From: JAAXVQ01 sp964604705
GTDB lineage: Bacteria > Oederibacteriota > JAAXVQ01
Direction of reading: 5' to 3'
Assembly (NCBI GenBank): GCA_964604705.1
Contig: CAZSAP010000010.1
Location: forward strand, 1-64,000
Length of the DNA: 64,000 nt
Shown here: in pieces, positions 17,693 through 26,400 of the stretch
How the letters are laid out: the number at the start of each line of letters is the position of its first letter
Position numbering within the stretch: the stretch's first letter is position 1
Notes under the pieces: generated by a model
Told to the model about the DNA's origin: nothing
Databases searched by the model: none
What the model saw: only the letters and a program-made list of their open reading frames with translations
Translations under genes and position numbers: made by a program

Positions 17693-18364
17693 TTAGCGTA
17701 CCTCCTTGGTATCTTCCACTCGGATGACTGGCCGTAAAAACCGTTCCGAGTGGAGCACCCACCCTATCACCAGAGCCAGGGTGACTCCGCCAAACACGAT
17801 CCAGACCAACGACTGGGCCAAGGCCGTTTCCACGCCCAAGCGCACCAAGGCATAATACGCGCCCAAAGCCACCACGCCCCCGGAGACCAGGGTCGAGACC
17901 AAAAGTGCCGTTGGACCTTGCAGTCCCAGACGCAGCCACTGTCCCAACCCGGCGGCCGCAATCAAGGTGACCGCTAAAATTGCAGCGGCACCGGCCGCCA
18001 TGGGCAGAACGGTGAAATACCATTGCCCAAGCCCCGAAAACCACGAAACATCCATGATCACAATGCCGCTCATAATAAAATAAAGCCAGGTCAGCCAGTA
18101 CGCCCAGCCCAAGACCACCTCGCTCGGACTTACGTGCACGCGGCCTAGGGTCAACCACGTGGTCCAGCCCCAGGTGCGGCACAGGTCATCCCAACGGAGC
18201 GCCTTCAGCCCCTTTTGCAAAAGCCATTGCACAGCATCGGCCACCAGCTTGCCCAACACAATAAGCGCGAACGCCTTGCCCCAGGCCAAGCCCCGGAATT
18301 TAAATTCCGCCACCGCTTGGCTCACATAATTCATGATCATCAATTGCGTGGAATACGGATCCAT
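17693..18364 (-). CDS. Integral membrane protein, possibly mechanosensitive-channel TM type
   Basis: 223 aa with about five hydrophobic helices (near 28-48, 85-105, 118-145, 152-175, 182-205). The first helical segment (GKAFALIVLGKLVADAVQWLL) resembles the repeated TM helix of small MscS-like proteins, but the MscS beta domain is missing. The function is not established. The ATG follows GGGGAGGC. It is 4 nt upstream of the debranching enzyme gene, so the two are probably in one transcript. Confidence 0.65.
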   Translation of the reverse strand: MDPYSTQLMIMNYVSQAVAEFKFRGLAWGKAFALIVLGKLVADAVQWLLQKGLKALRWDDLCRTWGWTTWLTLGRVHVSPSEVVLGWAYWLTWLYFIMSGIVIMDVSWFSGLGQWYFTVLPMAAGAAAILAVTLIAAAGLGQWLRLGLQGPTALLVSTLVSGGVVALGAYYALVRLGVETALAQSLVWIVFGGVTLALVIGWVLHSERFLRPVIRVEDTKEVR

Positions 18365-18430
18365 GCGTGCCTCCCCGAATATCTTCCGCCGCGTGCACTT
18401 AAGGTCGGAACTCTTTAATTTATCGTTCGC

Positions 18431-19246
18431 TTAATTTAAAACGATCCAGCCCAGGACCAACGCGCCTACAACCAAACGATACCACACAAAGATATATAAA
18501 CCACTTTTCCGTAAATACGCCAGCAAAAAATGAATGCACAGCCAGCCCACGATCGCCGAGGCCAAAACCCCCAACAAGGTCGTCAGGGCTTCAGGCCCAG
18601 AGGCAATGACCCAAAAGTGCTTTACATGCAGCACACATGCCCCCCCCACGGCCGGCAGCGCCAACAAAAACGAGAAGCGGGCCGCCGTCTCACGGTTGAA
18701 CCCCGCGAACAAACCGGCGGTCAAGGTAATGCCCGAACGAGAAACCCCAGGAAACAAGGCCAAGGCCTGAGCGCATCCGATAAACAACGCGTGCCCTAAA
18801 TGCATGTCGGCCATGGTCTTTTGTTTGCGGGACACATATTCGGCCCAGCCCATAAGCAGTCCCGCGGCCATTAAAATAATGGCGATGCCCAAGGGCGCGC
18901 GAAACGCGGTCTCGATTTTTTCCTCCAAGGGCAAGGCCACCAACACCGCAGGAATCGTTGCGATACCAATGTACCATGCAAGCTTGGCTTGCGGATCGCT
19001 AAAGGCCTCGCGGGTCCACCCTTTCCTCAGCCAGCCCGTGACCAGGGCCCAAACATCTTTCCAAAAATACACCAACAAGGCCACCAATGTCCCCAGGTGC
19101 AGGGCCACATCAAAACTCAACGAGGAAAGCAGCGGACTCTGCCAATGAAAGATCTGCGGGATCAAGGTTAGGTGCGCCGAACTGCTGATGGGAAGAAACT
19201 CCGTCAAACCTTGAATGGCACCGAGCAAAAGGGACTCTAAAAACAT
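18431..19246 (-). CDS. uppP: Undecaprenyl-diphosphatase
   Basis: 271 aa multi-span membrane enzyme that recycles undecaprenyl diphosphate to the monophosphate for peptidoglycan and other glycan carriers. Family motifs are visible: QGLTEFLPISSSAHL near the N-terminus and the phosphatase loop FPGVSRSGITL. ATG at 19246 is 9 nt past the stop of the upstream HD-GYP gene, with GGAG inside that gene's end. Confidence 0.96.
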   Translation of the reverse strand: MFLESLLLGAIQGLTEFLPISSSAHLTLIPQIFHWQSPLLSSLSFDVALHLGTLVALLVYFWKDVWALVTGWLRKGWTREAFSDPQAKLAWYIGIATIPAVLVALPLEEKIETAFRAPLGIAIILMAAGLLMGWAEYVSRKQKTMADMHLGHALFIGCAQALALFPGVSRSGITLTAGLFAGFNRETAARFSFLLALPAVGGACVLHVKHFWVIASGPEALTTLLGVLASAIVGWLCIHFLLAYLRKSGLYIFVWYRLVVGALVLGWIVLN

Positions 19247-19254
19247 AGATGAAG

Positions 19255-20997
19255 TTAACTCCAATTCGAATTTTGTCGAAATCCCTCGCGTTGAAGGATA
19301 CGGATAAAACGCTCTACCAACTCCGGGTCAAACTGTTGCCCCGCATGTTTTTTTAGCTCCGCCACCGCCTGTTCTTGGGAGAGTGCTTTGCGATACGGTC
19401 GGTCCGAGGTCATGGCATCAAACGAATCGGCAATTTGAAGAATGCGTGCCAGCAGGGGAATGTTTTCGCCCTTAAGGTGATCCGGATACCCTTGGCCGTC
19501 GTAACGCTCATGGTGATGCCGAATGATGTGCGACACTTCCGTCAAGCCGCGCACCGAAGCAATGATCTCTTGCCCTATCACCGGATGCTTCTCGATCTCA
19601 CCACGTTCGGCATGCGTCAGCGGGGTTTCCTTGCGTAGAATCTGATCCTCCACGCCGATCTTCCCCACATCGTGAAGCATGCAGGCCTTGCGAATAAGTT
19701 CCATGTCCCGCAGGGACAATTGCAGTTCTTCGGCCAGTTGCACGCCGTATTGAATCACCGCCTTGGAGTGATCGTGCGTGTACTGATCCTTGGCTTCAAT
19801 GGCCGCGGCCAGAGACTGTATGGTTTCCCAAAATGAGTTTTCCAACTCCCCGAACAAATTCGCATCATCAATGGCAATGGCCGCCTGCGCCGCTATGCCA
19901 CGCAGAAACATCACGTCCTTGTGCCCAAACGACTGGGGCGCGCTGTGCCCGCCGGCGACGACAGCTCCCAGCAATTGCTGCTTGATCACCAAAGGCACAA
20001 ACACCAAGTCGCGATGCCCCAACACGCCGGCCAATTTCTCCAAAGGAAAACGTTGCGGGTACTCACGCGCAAACACCACACTGCGCTGGTTGAGTTCCTC
20101 TTCGGTAAAGGCCAGATCCTGGGACCGCAAGAGCAGGGTACGGAAAAACGGACTGCGATGCGGCGGCAGACCGGTGGCTTTCACCGGCATGAAAAAATGC
20201 TTTTCCTTCTCCCAAAGAAAAACCGCACAGACGTGAAAATGCATCACCCGGGTGATGGTGGTCACGATCCGATTCAAGACTTCGTCGATGGACCCCAAGG
20301 TGCCGATGTCCTCGGCCACCTTCAGCAATGTATTGGCAATTTTAACCTCGTCTTTCAACTCCGTGAGCAACTGAACATTGTTGACCGCGATGGCCGCCTC
20401 ACTGGCAAACAAACGGGCATTCTCGATCTCTTCCAGGGTGAAATTTCTTACGTGACCTCGGCTGTAAATGATCAAAATGCCCAGAACCATGCCATTGATG
20501 GCCAGGGTTACACCCAAAGCGCTTACAAACCCTTCGCTTTCGATCGCCCGCATATTTTTGAACGGCGACATTCTAAGGTTGGGAATGGTCAGATAATCCC
20601 GACCGTCATCCAAATACGGTTTTAACAGCTCACGCGGAATCGGTTCATTGAGACTGTACTCGGTCCTGAACCCGCAACCCGCGCGTCGTTCCATTTGGGA
20701 AAACCGTTCATCCCAGAGCATGCACGCCACAGCGTCGGCCCGAAAAAACTCGACAGCCTGAACGGTTAAGACATCGAGGGTCTTCGCCAGCGAGACCCCG
20801 AGGGTCAGGCTGCGCCCCACTTCCCGAAAGATCGCCAATTGACGTTGCCCTTGGCGCACCCGAGCATTCAATTGCTCAACGGACTCTCCCGGCTCGAGCT
20901 TGGGTGTCACGGCTGGCTTGGCCAACGTACCTTTGGCGGCGTTGCCCCTGCTCTTGGCCGCTTTTTTTCGCATCGGCTTTGGTTGCTTTTTTTGCAT
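19255..20997 (-). CDS. Dual-GAF HD-GYP domain protein (probable c-di-GMP phosphodiesterase)
   Basis: 580 aa. A basic N-terminus is followed by two GAF sensor domains (about 40-200 and 215-380) and an HD-GYP domain (about 390-570). The catalytic HD (HDVGKIG), the HHHERYDGQGYP signature and QIADSFDAMTSDRPYR are intact, so hydrolysis of c-di-GMP is likely. ATG at 20997 (start of MQKKQ) follows AAAGGCAG; upstream codons are poor. It ends 9 nt before uppP starts. Confidence 0.92.
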   Translation of the reverse strand: MQKKQPKPMRKKAAKSRGNAAKGTLAKPAVTPKLEPGESVEQLNARVRQGQRQLAIFREVGRSLTLGVSLAKTLDVLTVQAVEFFRADAVACMLWDERFSQMERRAGCGFRTEYSLNEPIPRELLKPYLDDGRDYLTIPNLRMSPFKNMRAIESEGFVSALGVTLAINGMVLGILIIYSRGHVRNFTLEEIENARLFASEAAIAVNNVQLLTELKDEVKIANTLLKVAEDIGTLGSIDEVLNRIVTTITRVMHFHVCAVFLWEKEKHFFMPVKATGLPPHRSPFFRTLLLRSQDLAFTEEELNQRSVVFAREYPQRFPLEKLAGVLGHRDLVFVPLVIKQQLLGAVVAGGHSAPQSFGHKDVMFLRGIAAQAAIAIDDANLFGELENSFWETIQSLAAAIEAKDQYTHDHSKAVIQYGVQLAEELQLSLRDMELIRKACMLHDVGKIGVEDQILRKETPLTHAERGEIEKHPVIGQEIIASVRGLTEVSHIIRHHHERYDGQGYPDHLKGENIPLLARILQIADSFDAMTSDRPYRKALSQEQAVAELKKHAGQQFDPELVERFIRILQREGFRQNSNWS

Positions 20998-21158
20998 AAA
21001 GGCACTGCCTTTCTGCGTGCATGACGTCTGTTCATTATAAGCGCGCCTGGAATTACCTGCAAGCGAATATCCCAAGCACTCACACACATCCGTCGCATGA
21101 AGCCGCATGTTTTTTTCGTTCAGGAAAACCGTACCAAGGGTTGCTCTCAAACGCCGAG

Positions 21159-21380
21159 CTAGGTTCCCGGTTCCATAATCTTTTTGGCACGGTCACGTTG
21201 ATTGGGAAAAAGGTTCAGGGGGACTTTGCTTCCACCGAGGGTTTTGTACACCATGTAACGGGCACACGCCGGATAATCACCGTTGCAATAGCGCGTCATA
21301 TAGATTTCACGCATGGCCTCAATCAAGATTTGCTTGTTGTATAGAAAAGGGCACTCGTTGATCCAATCGCACTGAGCCAT
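21159..21380 (-). CDS. Small conserved cysteine protein of unknown function
   Basis: 73 aa. Four Cys are placed as C4, C10, C32 and C39 in a pattern CxWINECPF ... YCNGDYPACARY that I recognise from small proteins in many anaerobes, without a known role. It could bind a metal or Fe-S cluster. CAGGAGCGACCT just before ATG supports expression. It stands between two HD-GYP genes, divergent from the one at 21555. Confidence 0.75.
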   Translation of the reverse strand: MAQCDWINECPFLYNKQILIEAMREIYMTRYCNGDYPACARYMVYKTLGGSKVPLNLFPNQRDRAKKIMEPGT

Positions 21381-21495
21381 AGGTCGCTCCTGGAGGAATG
21401 GTTTCTTGCTCCAAGTATCGGTCGCCCCGAAAAATCTTTAACCCCTTTTTCATTTTTTAGCCACACAGAGTCCTAAAAAAGAGCCGGTCAAAGAC

Positions 21496-21524
21496 TTTAC
21501 AGTAATAATCAAATATGCCACAAT
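21496..21524 (+). promoter_or_regulatory. Candidate sigma-70 promoter for the plus-strand HD-GYP gene
   Basis: TTTACA and CACAAT lie 17 nt apart, about 17 nt before the GGGAGG ribosome site. Five of six and four of six bases match the -35 and -10 consensus. Confidence 0.45.
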
Positions 21525-21554
21525 GGAACAGTTTTCTCCAGGGAGGAATCCGTG

Positions 21555-22691
21555 ATGACCCAAAAGAAAGTCCTTCGTGCCAAGTCCGTGAAGAAAGAAA
21601 CCCGTCCTGTGTTTATCTCCGAAGTGCCCGATCGCATCCGCCGTCTAATCAATTCATCGCTGGAAATGGACGAGGTCCTTAATTTATCCATGAAGCTGGT
21701 GGAGAAAACCTTGGGCGCCACAGCCTCCTCCATTCTGTTGTACGAAGCGGAAACCAACCAGCTCAAATTCTATTTGGCGACCGGAGATAAAAAAGACATT
21801 CTTAAAATCATCCGCATGCCTGCCGACCAAGGGGTGGCCGGACGTTCCTTCCAAACCAAACGGACCTTGCTGATCCCCGAGGCCAGCAAGAGCCCCTTTT
21901 TCTACAAAAAAGTAGATGAAAAATCCAAGTTCATCACCAAAAACCTGATTGCCACCCCCATTGAAGTAAAGGGCAAATGCATCGGAGTTTTAGAAGTCCT
22001 CAACAAAGCTCGCGGAACCTTCTCGAACGAGGACGCGCGCAGCTTGAAGGCCATTGCCCGAGAGATTTCCATTGCCATTGAAAACGCACGACTCTACGAC
22101 GAAGTCAAACGCGCTTATATGGACAGTATGCTGAACATGGCCAAAGCCGAGAAATATCGCGACGGGGATACAGGATTGCACATTGAACGCTGTGGGGAGT
22201 ACGCGTACCGCCTGGGACCGGAGCTGGGTTTCTCTTCCAAAGATCTGGAAATACTCAAACTGTCCATGATGATGCACGACATTGGCAAAGTCGCCATTCC
22301 CGATGCGGTCTTGCTCAAACCGGCCAAGCTCGATCCGGCCGAATGGGATATCATGAAGCGGCACACCTCTTTGGGGGGCGAGATCCTAGGGCGCGGCGCC
22401 CACATGAAGGTTGCGGTGGACATTGCTACGTGCCATCACGAGAAATGGGATGGCAGCGGGTATCCCGAGCGCCTCTCCCGGGAACAAATCCCGATCTCGG
22501 CGCGTCTGGCGGCCATCATTGACGTCTTCGACGCGCTCTCGTCCAAGCGTCCGTACAAGGAACCGTGGCCCCCGGAGCAAGTCGTGGCCATGCTCCAAGA
22601 AGGGTCGGGCAAACATTTCGATCCTGAATTGCTCAACTTATTTTTAAGTCGGATTGAAGAGATGCGCGAAATTTACCGGAGCATTTCCTAA
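21555..22691 (+). CDS. GAF-HD-GYP response protein (probable c-di-GMP phosphodiesterase)
   Basis: 378 aa. One GAF domain (about 25-175) is joined to an HD-GYP domain (about 190-370). The metal-binding HD (MHDIGKVAIPD), CHHEKWDGSGYP and DVFDALSSKRPYK are all present, so it should be active. ATG at 21555 is 8 nt after GGAGG; an overlapping GTG just before is less likely. It is the only plus-strand gene in the first 31 kb and ends at a strong bidirectional terminator. Confidence 0.93.
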   Translation: MTQKKVLRAKSVKKETRPVFISEVPDRIRRLINSSLEMDEVLNLSMKLVEKTLGATASSILLYEAETNQLKFYLATGDKKDILKIIRMPADQGVAGRSFQTKRTLLIPEASKSPFFYKKVDEKSKFITKNLIATPIEVKGKCIGVLEVLNKARGTFSNEDARSLKAIAREISIAIENARLYDEVKRAYMDSMLNMAKAEKYRDGDTGLHIERCGEYAYRLGPELGFSSKDLEILKLSMMMHDIGKVAIPDAVLLKPAKLDPAEWDIMKRHTSLGGEILGRGAHMKVAVDIATCHHEKWDGSGYPERLSREQIPISARLAAIIDVFDALSSKRPYKEPWPPEQVVAMLQEGSGKHFDPELLNLFLSRIEEMREIYRSIS

Positions 22692-22708
22692 CCTTTGTCT
22701 AAAAAAAA

Positions 22709-22755
22709 TTGACAATAAAAAAGCAGCGGGCCATCCGCTGCTTTTTTATTGTCAA
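22709..22755. terminator. Bidirectional intrinsic terminator
   Basis: A perfect 21-bp stem (TTGACAATAAAAAAGCAGCGG and its complement) with a 5-nt loop. A6 and T6 runs inside the stem serve both strands: the HD-GYP gene from the left and the biotin operon (bioD) from the right. Confidence 0.9.
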
Positions 22756-22760
22756 TTGGC

Positions 22761-23429
22761 TCAGAGGTTCAATCCCCTCACATCCAAATCCGGAAACGGC
22801 TCACCCGAGGACCACGCGGGCACCTCCAACCAAGGAATCCCAGCATACCGTGTCCGTAAAAAGGCTCGAGTGCTTTCAACAATTTCTTCCGGAGCCTCAA
22901 CCGCCCGGTTGTAAACCAACCCCGCAACCGGCACATGTCGCTGGTGTAGTGCATCAACCGTTAAAAGCGTATGATTGATACTCCCCAGTTTGGGAGAGGT
23001 CACCACCAAACACGGATACCCCCGTTCACCCAGGTAATCCAATGTGGTGTAGTCTGAGGTAAGCGGTACCGCCACTCCGCCCACGCCTTCCAAAAGCAAC
23101 AGATCGCATTCCCCGGTCAGGGATGCCCAGGCGCGATCCAGCCGCTCTGGGTCCACCCGTGAATCTGACAACGCCGCGGCCACATGCGGCGAGGCCGGAA
23201 ACGGAAACACATAGGGACACGTATCTTTGCGCGTATCCGCGGGTTGCAAAGGCAGACCCATGCACGTGCGATGCACGATTATATCCTCCGACATACCGAC
23301 ACAGCCGGTCTGGACCAATTTGGCCGTCAGCACGCGCTGCCCGTTTTTTTGTCCTGCCCGTGCCAGCCAACCGGTGACCATGGTCTTGCCCACGCCCGTA
23401 TCAATGCCTACCACGCACACGATCTTCAT
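22761..23429 (-). CDS. bioD: Dethiobiotin synthetase
   Basis: 222 aa ATP-dependent carboxylase that closes the ureido ring of dethiobiotin. The P-loop GIDTGVGKT is at 8-16. LVQTGC (the KPVQTG equivalent), LLLEGVGGVAVPL and the late LGSINHTLLT motif are in place. ATG at 23429 overlaps the bioC stop by 4 bp. It is the last gene of the biotin operon and ends at the bidirectional terminator. Confidence 0.95.
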   Translation of the reverse strand: MKIVCVVGIDTGVGKTMVTGWLARAGQKNGQRVLTAKLVQTGCVGMSEDIIVHRTCMGLPLQPADTRKDTCPYVFPFPASPHVAAALSDSRVDPERLDRAWASLTGECDLLLLEGVGGVAVPLTSDYTTLDYLGERGYPCLVVTSPKLGSINHTLLTVDALHQRHVPVAGLVYNRAVEAPEEIVESTRAFLRTRYAGIPWLEVPAWSSGEPFPDLDVRGLNL

Positions 23430-24181
23430 TCCCGCCTCCGGGCCAACCAAAGCATGGGGTGATAGGTCAGCGGGATGCCTTGGGTCTCTTCCGAGGTCCT
23501 CCGATAGTCTTCCAACAACGCCTGCCACTGCGTCTTGCTCAAGCGCGGTGCCGTGAGGCTGTTAACGCCCGTGACGCGAAAGTGCCGAAACACATCCAGC
23601 GGAGTTGGAAAATGCAAGGTCTCATGCCATTCCTCTGCGCGAACAATCTCCCAGTGGGGCTCCAGCCATTCCTGCCAAGCGGCACGCGTGGGATAATTCA
23701 GCGGCAGCGTTACCAGGCGATTGAGTTCACAAAAATTATCCGGCCCAAACGTAGTAAGGGCCAACCAACCGCCCGGAATAACAGCCTCGCCCAATCGCAC
23801 CAACAAAGCCGGGACGGTTTTCACCCAGTGCAAGGTGGCGTTGGATAGAACCAAATCCACCTGGGGCAGCTGAGGTAATGTTTCAATAGCCCCGGGAAGA
23901 AACTCAATTTTCGGGGAAACATAATGCTGCACGCGCTTTCCGCAGGCCGGCACCAAGTCGTTGGCCACATAGCGACCCAAGCGTAGATGCGCAAACGCCT
24001 GCTGTGTTAACAACCCAGTCCCACACCCGATCTCGAAAACATGGGCAAATGAGTTTCCGGCATGCGTGAGGAGCCGCTGCACAAGCCGCTCGGCCATCTG
24101 CCCCTGAACCCGGGCATGTTGATTGTAGGTTTCCGCCGCTTGATTAAAACGCTGGGCCACACGGGCATTATGCAGGCTCAT
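23426..24181 (-). CDS. bioC: Malonyl-ACP O-methyltransferase
   Basis: 251 aa SAM-dependent methyltransferase that methylates malonyl-ACP to disguise it for pimelate synthesis by the fatty-acid cycle. The BioC start pattern (VAQRFNQAAETYNQHARVQ), SAM loop FEIGCGTGLLTQ near 48 and LVLSNATLHWV are visible. It overlaps bioG by 14 bp and bioD by 4 bp, so the three are translationally linked. Confidence 0.95.
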   Translation of the reverse strand: MSLHNARVAQRFNQAAETYNQHARVQGQMAERLVQRLLTHAGNSFAHVFEIGCGTGLLTQQAFAHLRLGRYVANDLVPACGKRVQHYVSPKIEFLPGAIETLPQLPQVDLVLSNATLHWVKTVPALLVRLGEAVIPGGWLALTTFGPDNFCELNRLVTLPLNYPTRAAWQEWLEPHWEIVRAEEWHETLHFPTPLDVFRHFRVTGVNSLTAPRLSKTQWQALLEDYRRTSEETQGIPLTYHPMLWLARRRE

Positions 24182-24857
24182 AACTTAACCACTCCTCCCA
24201 ACGCGGTACCGAGTAAAACGGAAAATGCCCGAAGTCCATCCGTCGGCATGCTGGGTGATCCTGCCAAAAACGCCTTTGCGCCACAGCCGGGATGATCCGA
24301 TCGTGGGTCCCGATCACGACCCGTCCAAAAGGTTGAACGAACCCGCCGGCCGGATCAGCACTCTCCGTCATAATGCTCCTGTGTAAGTGCTTTAGCTCCG
24401 CACGAATTTCTTCCAGGGATCGAAGCGGCGGCTGCAATAAAAACGTCTCGGCCTCCCCTTCTGTAGAAAACATGTTGCGGTAAAATGCCAGACGAGTTTC
24501 AGATGTAAGTTGTTCCAATGTTGCGTCAAACACCTGGGGTGGAATCCCAAACCGCGAATGAATCGGTTGCAGGGTGCCATTCAAGGCTGTGGCTGAGGTC
24601 AGTAGCACGGGCCAAGCGTCCGACGTTTTCATGGCCGCCCACACCCCCAGGGACCAAGCCAGTACATGCACCTCTGAATACACAGCCGCCATCTTAGCTA
24701 GTGACTCCGGCAGGGTCAGGTCACGGTAATCGTAGAGCATATACACATCGACCCATTGGCTCTGCATCGCGGCGAAGGGGCGCGCGTCCATGCCCCAACC
24801 ATTGTAAAAAATCAGCAATGCATCTCGATTTTCGCGGACCAACCATTGTCCCTGCAT
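24168..24857 (-). CDS. bioG: Pimeloyl-[ACP] methyl ester esterase BioG (DUF452)
   Basis: 229 aa. BioG cleaves pimeloyl-ACP methyl ester and replaces BioH in many lineages. FYNGWGMD near the N-terminus is the family hallmark. The likely triad is Ser69 in LAWSLGVWA, Asp186 in GTHDRIIP and His211 in GHFPFY. The ATG follows GAGGAC. It directly precedes bioC; together they supply pimeloyl-ACP for BioF. Confidence 0.93.
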   Translation of the reverse strand: MQGQWLVRENRDALLIFYNGWGMDARPFAAMQSQWVDVYMLYDYRDLTLPESLAKMAAVYSEVHVLAWSLGVWAAMKTSDAWPVLLTSATALNGTLQPIHSRFGIPPQVFDATLEQLTSETRLAFYRNMFSTEGEAETFLLQPPLRSLEEIRAELKHLHRSIMTESADPAGGFVQPFGRVVIGTHDRIIPAVAQRRFWQDHPACRRMDFGHFPFYSVPRWEEWLSYEPA

Positions 24858-24877
24858 ACGTCCTCACCTTACTGTTT

Positions 24878-25042
24878 GGGCTAGGGGCGATTTGCTTATT
24901 TGCATTTACGTACCCAGCCTACCTCTTAAATGTTCGTGCTCGTTGACGTAATCATTTTCCCTGCCTTATGGAAAATGTGGAGGCCACGAGCTTGATGGAA
25001 AAGGCCTTACGGAAATGCAAATAAGCAAATCGCCCCTAGCCC
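24878..25042. repeat. Large palindromic element between bioF and bioG (30-bp perfect arms)
   Basis: Arms 24878-24907 and 25013-25042 are perfect complements over 30 bp (GGGCTAGGGGCGATTTGC...). Nested inside are GCTCGT/ACGAGC (24938-24943 with 24986-24991) and CATTTTCC/GGAAAATG (24953-24960 with 24970-24977). Transcribed, it would fold into one long hairpin within the biotin mRNA. No target-site duplication is seen. It may be a MITE or an mRNA stability element. Confidence 0.8.
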
Positions 25043-25054
25043 TCAAACCCATTC

Positions 25055-26239
25055 TTAAAGGCTATCTCTGATGCAGTCCGGCAGAGACTTAATATCGTCC
25101 CAGTCCATGGCCGCTGAAAGCGATATCCGAAGCCGACTGGTCCCCACCGGGACCGTCGGTGGACGAACGGCCATCAACAGAAATCCCGCCTCCCGCAATA
25201 CCCGCGCACTTCGGAGCGCCCGATCATTGTCGCCAATCATCACCGGCACGATCTGACTCTCCCCGAGTACAGTCAGCCCACATGCTTGACACTCCTGGCG
25301 CAACTGTTCCGCCAAGGCCAGGACATGCACGCGTCGTGAGCGCCACGCCGGAAGCTGCTCCAACAACCCGCCGATCCAATGCAGCATGACCGGCGGCAAG
25401 GCCGTGGTGAAAATAAAAGGACGCGTCGTATTGATCAAGTACTCCACGACCGTGCGGTCGCCGACCACATACGCACCCAAGGCAGCCAGCGCTTTGCCGA
25501 ACGTGCCCACTAAAAAGTCAATCTCCGTAATTACACCCTGAGTCTCCGCCAGACCCAACCCGCGATCCCCAAACACACCAAACGCATGCGCCTCATCCAC
25601 GTACAACCAGGCCGAGTGCCGCTGCTTCAGTTCCACTAAACGCCGCAGATCCGCACAATCTCCATCCATGCTGAAAACACTTTCCGAGACGATCACCGCA
25701 CGTCTCGCTCCAGCTCGATGTTTGTTTAAAAGATGCTCCAAATGCTGGTAATCCAGATGCGGATAACGAAAGAGTTTGGCCCCCGAGAGCCGGACACCGT
25801 CAATCAGACTGGCATGGTTGAGCTTATCGGAAAACACGATGTCTTGGGGACCCAGCAGCGCCGGTAGCAAACCCAGATTGGCGTGATACCCCGAGTTGAG
25901 CACCAAGGCCGCTTCCCGTCCAAACATGGCGGCCAACTTGGTTTCCACGGCCGCATAGTACGCATGATTACCGGTCAGCAAACGCGACGACGACGCGCCC
26001 AAACCGTACGCTTCGTCCAGGCGATCCGGTGCATACGGACTATAGAAGGCGGATTGCAGTTCAGCATCCCCGGCCAAGCCGAGGTAATCGTTCGACGAGA
26101 CATTCAACAAGCGTCGCCCAGCCAGCGTGGCGTACTTACCGTCCCTGTGCTCAAGCAAAGTAAGTCGGCGGCGATTGTCCTTGGCGTCCAAGGCTGCCAG
26201 ATCGTGCATCAATGATGAATAATCCGCCGCTTCCGGCAT
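25055..26239 (-). CDS. bioF: 8-amino-7-oxononanoate synthase
   Basis: 394 aa PLP enzyme that condenses pimeloyl-ACP with alanine. Class-II oxoamine synthase motifs are clear: SSNDYLGLAG, YGLGASSSRLLTGNH, LVLNSGYHANLGLL, FSDKLNHASLIDG, VDEAHAFGVFGDRG, and the PLP lysine in VGTFGKALAALGAYV. SD GGAGCG precedes ATG. It is flanked on both sides by large palindromic elements. Confidence 0.96.
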   Translation of the reverse strand: MPEAADYSSLMHDLAALDAKDNRRRLTLLEHRDGKYATLAGRRLLNVSSNDYLGLAGDAELQSAFYSPYAPDRLDEAYGLGASSSRLLTGNHAYYAAVETKLAAMFGREAALVLNSGYHANLGLLPALLGPQDIVFSDKLNHASLIDGVRLSGAKLFRYPHLDYQHLEHLLNKHRAGARRAVIVSESVFSMDGDCADLRRLVELKQRHSAWLYVDEAHAFGVFGDRGLGLAETQGVITEIDFLVGTFGKALAALGAYVVGDRTVVEYLINTTRPFIFTTALPPVMLHWIGGLLEQLPAWRSRRVHVLALAEQLRQECQACGLTVLGESQIVPVMIGDNDRALRSARVLREAGFLLMAVRPPTVPVGTSRLRISLSAAMDWDDIKSLPDCIRDSL

Positions 26240-26264
26240 ACGTCACGCTCCGAGTAGATCCCAT

Positions 26265-26389
26265 TTTAACGAGCCTGCTCGTATGAATTCGAAAGGCGCT
26301 CGCCTTGCGCGAGGCTCGCTCCGATCGCGAATCCTGGTTCCAAAGGATTCGCTCTAGGCTTTCTCATCCACACGACCATGCTCGTTAAA
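26265..26389. repeat. Palindromic element D between bioA and bioF
   Basis: Outer arms TTTAACGAGC/GCTCGTTAAA continue inward as an imperfect stem. The centre holds a perfect 8-bp hairpin GCGAATCC/GGATTCGC (26327-26352). On either side of that hairpin stand CTCGCTCCGATCG and CTCTAGGCTTTCT, 13-mers shared exactly with the element at 27813. The core is conserved and the arms differ but stay complementary. Confidence 0.8.
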
Positions 26390-26400
26390 TTGCGTTCTGT

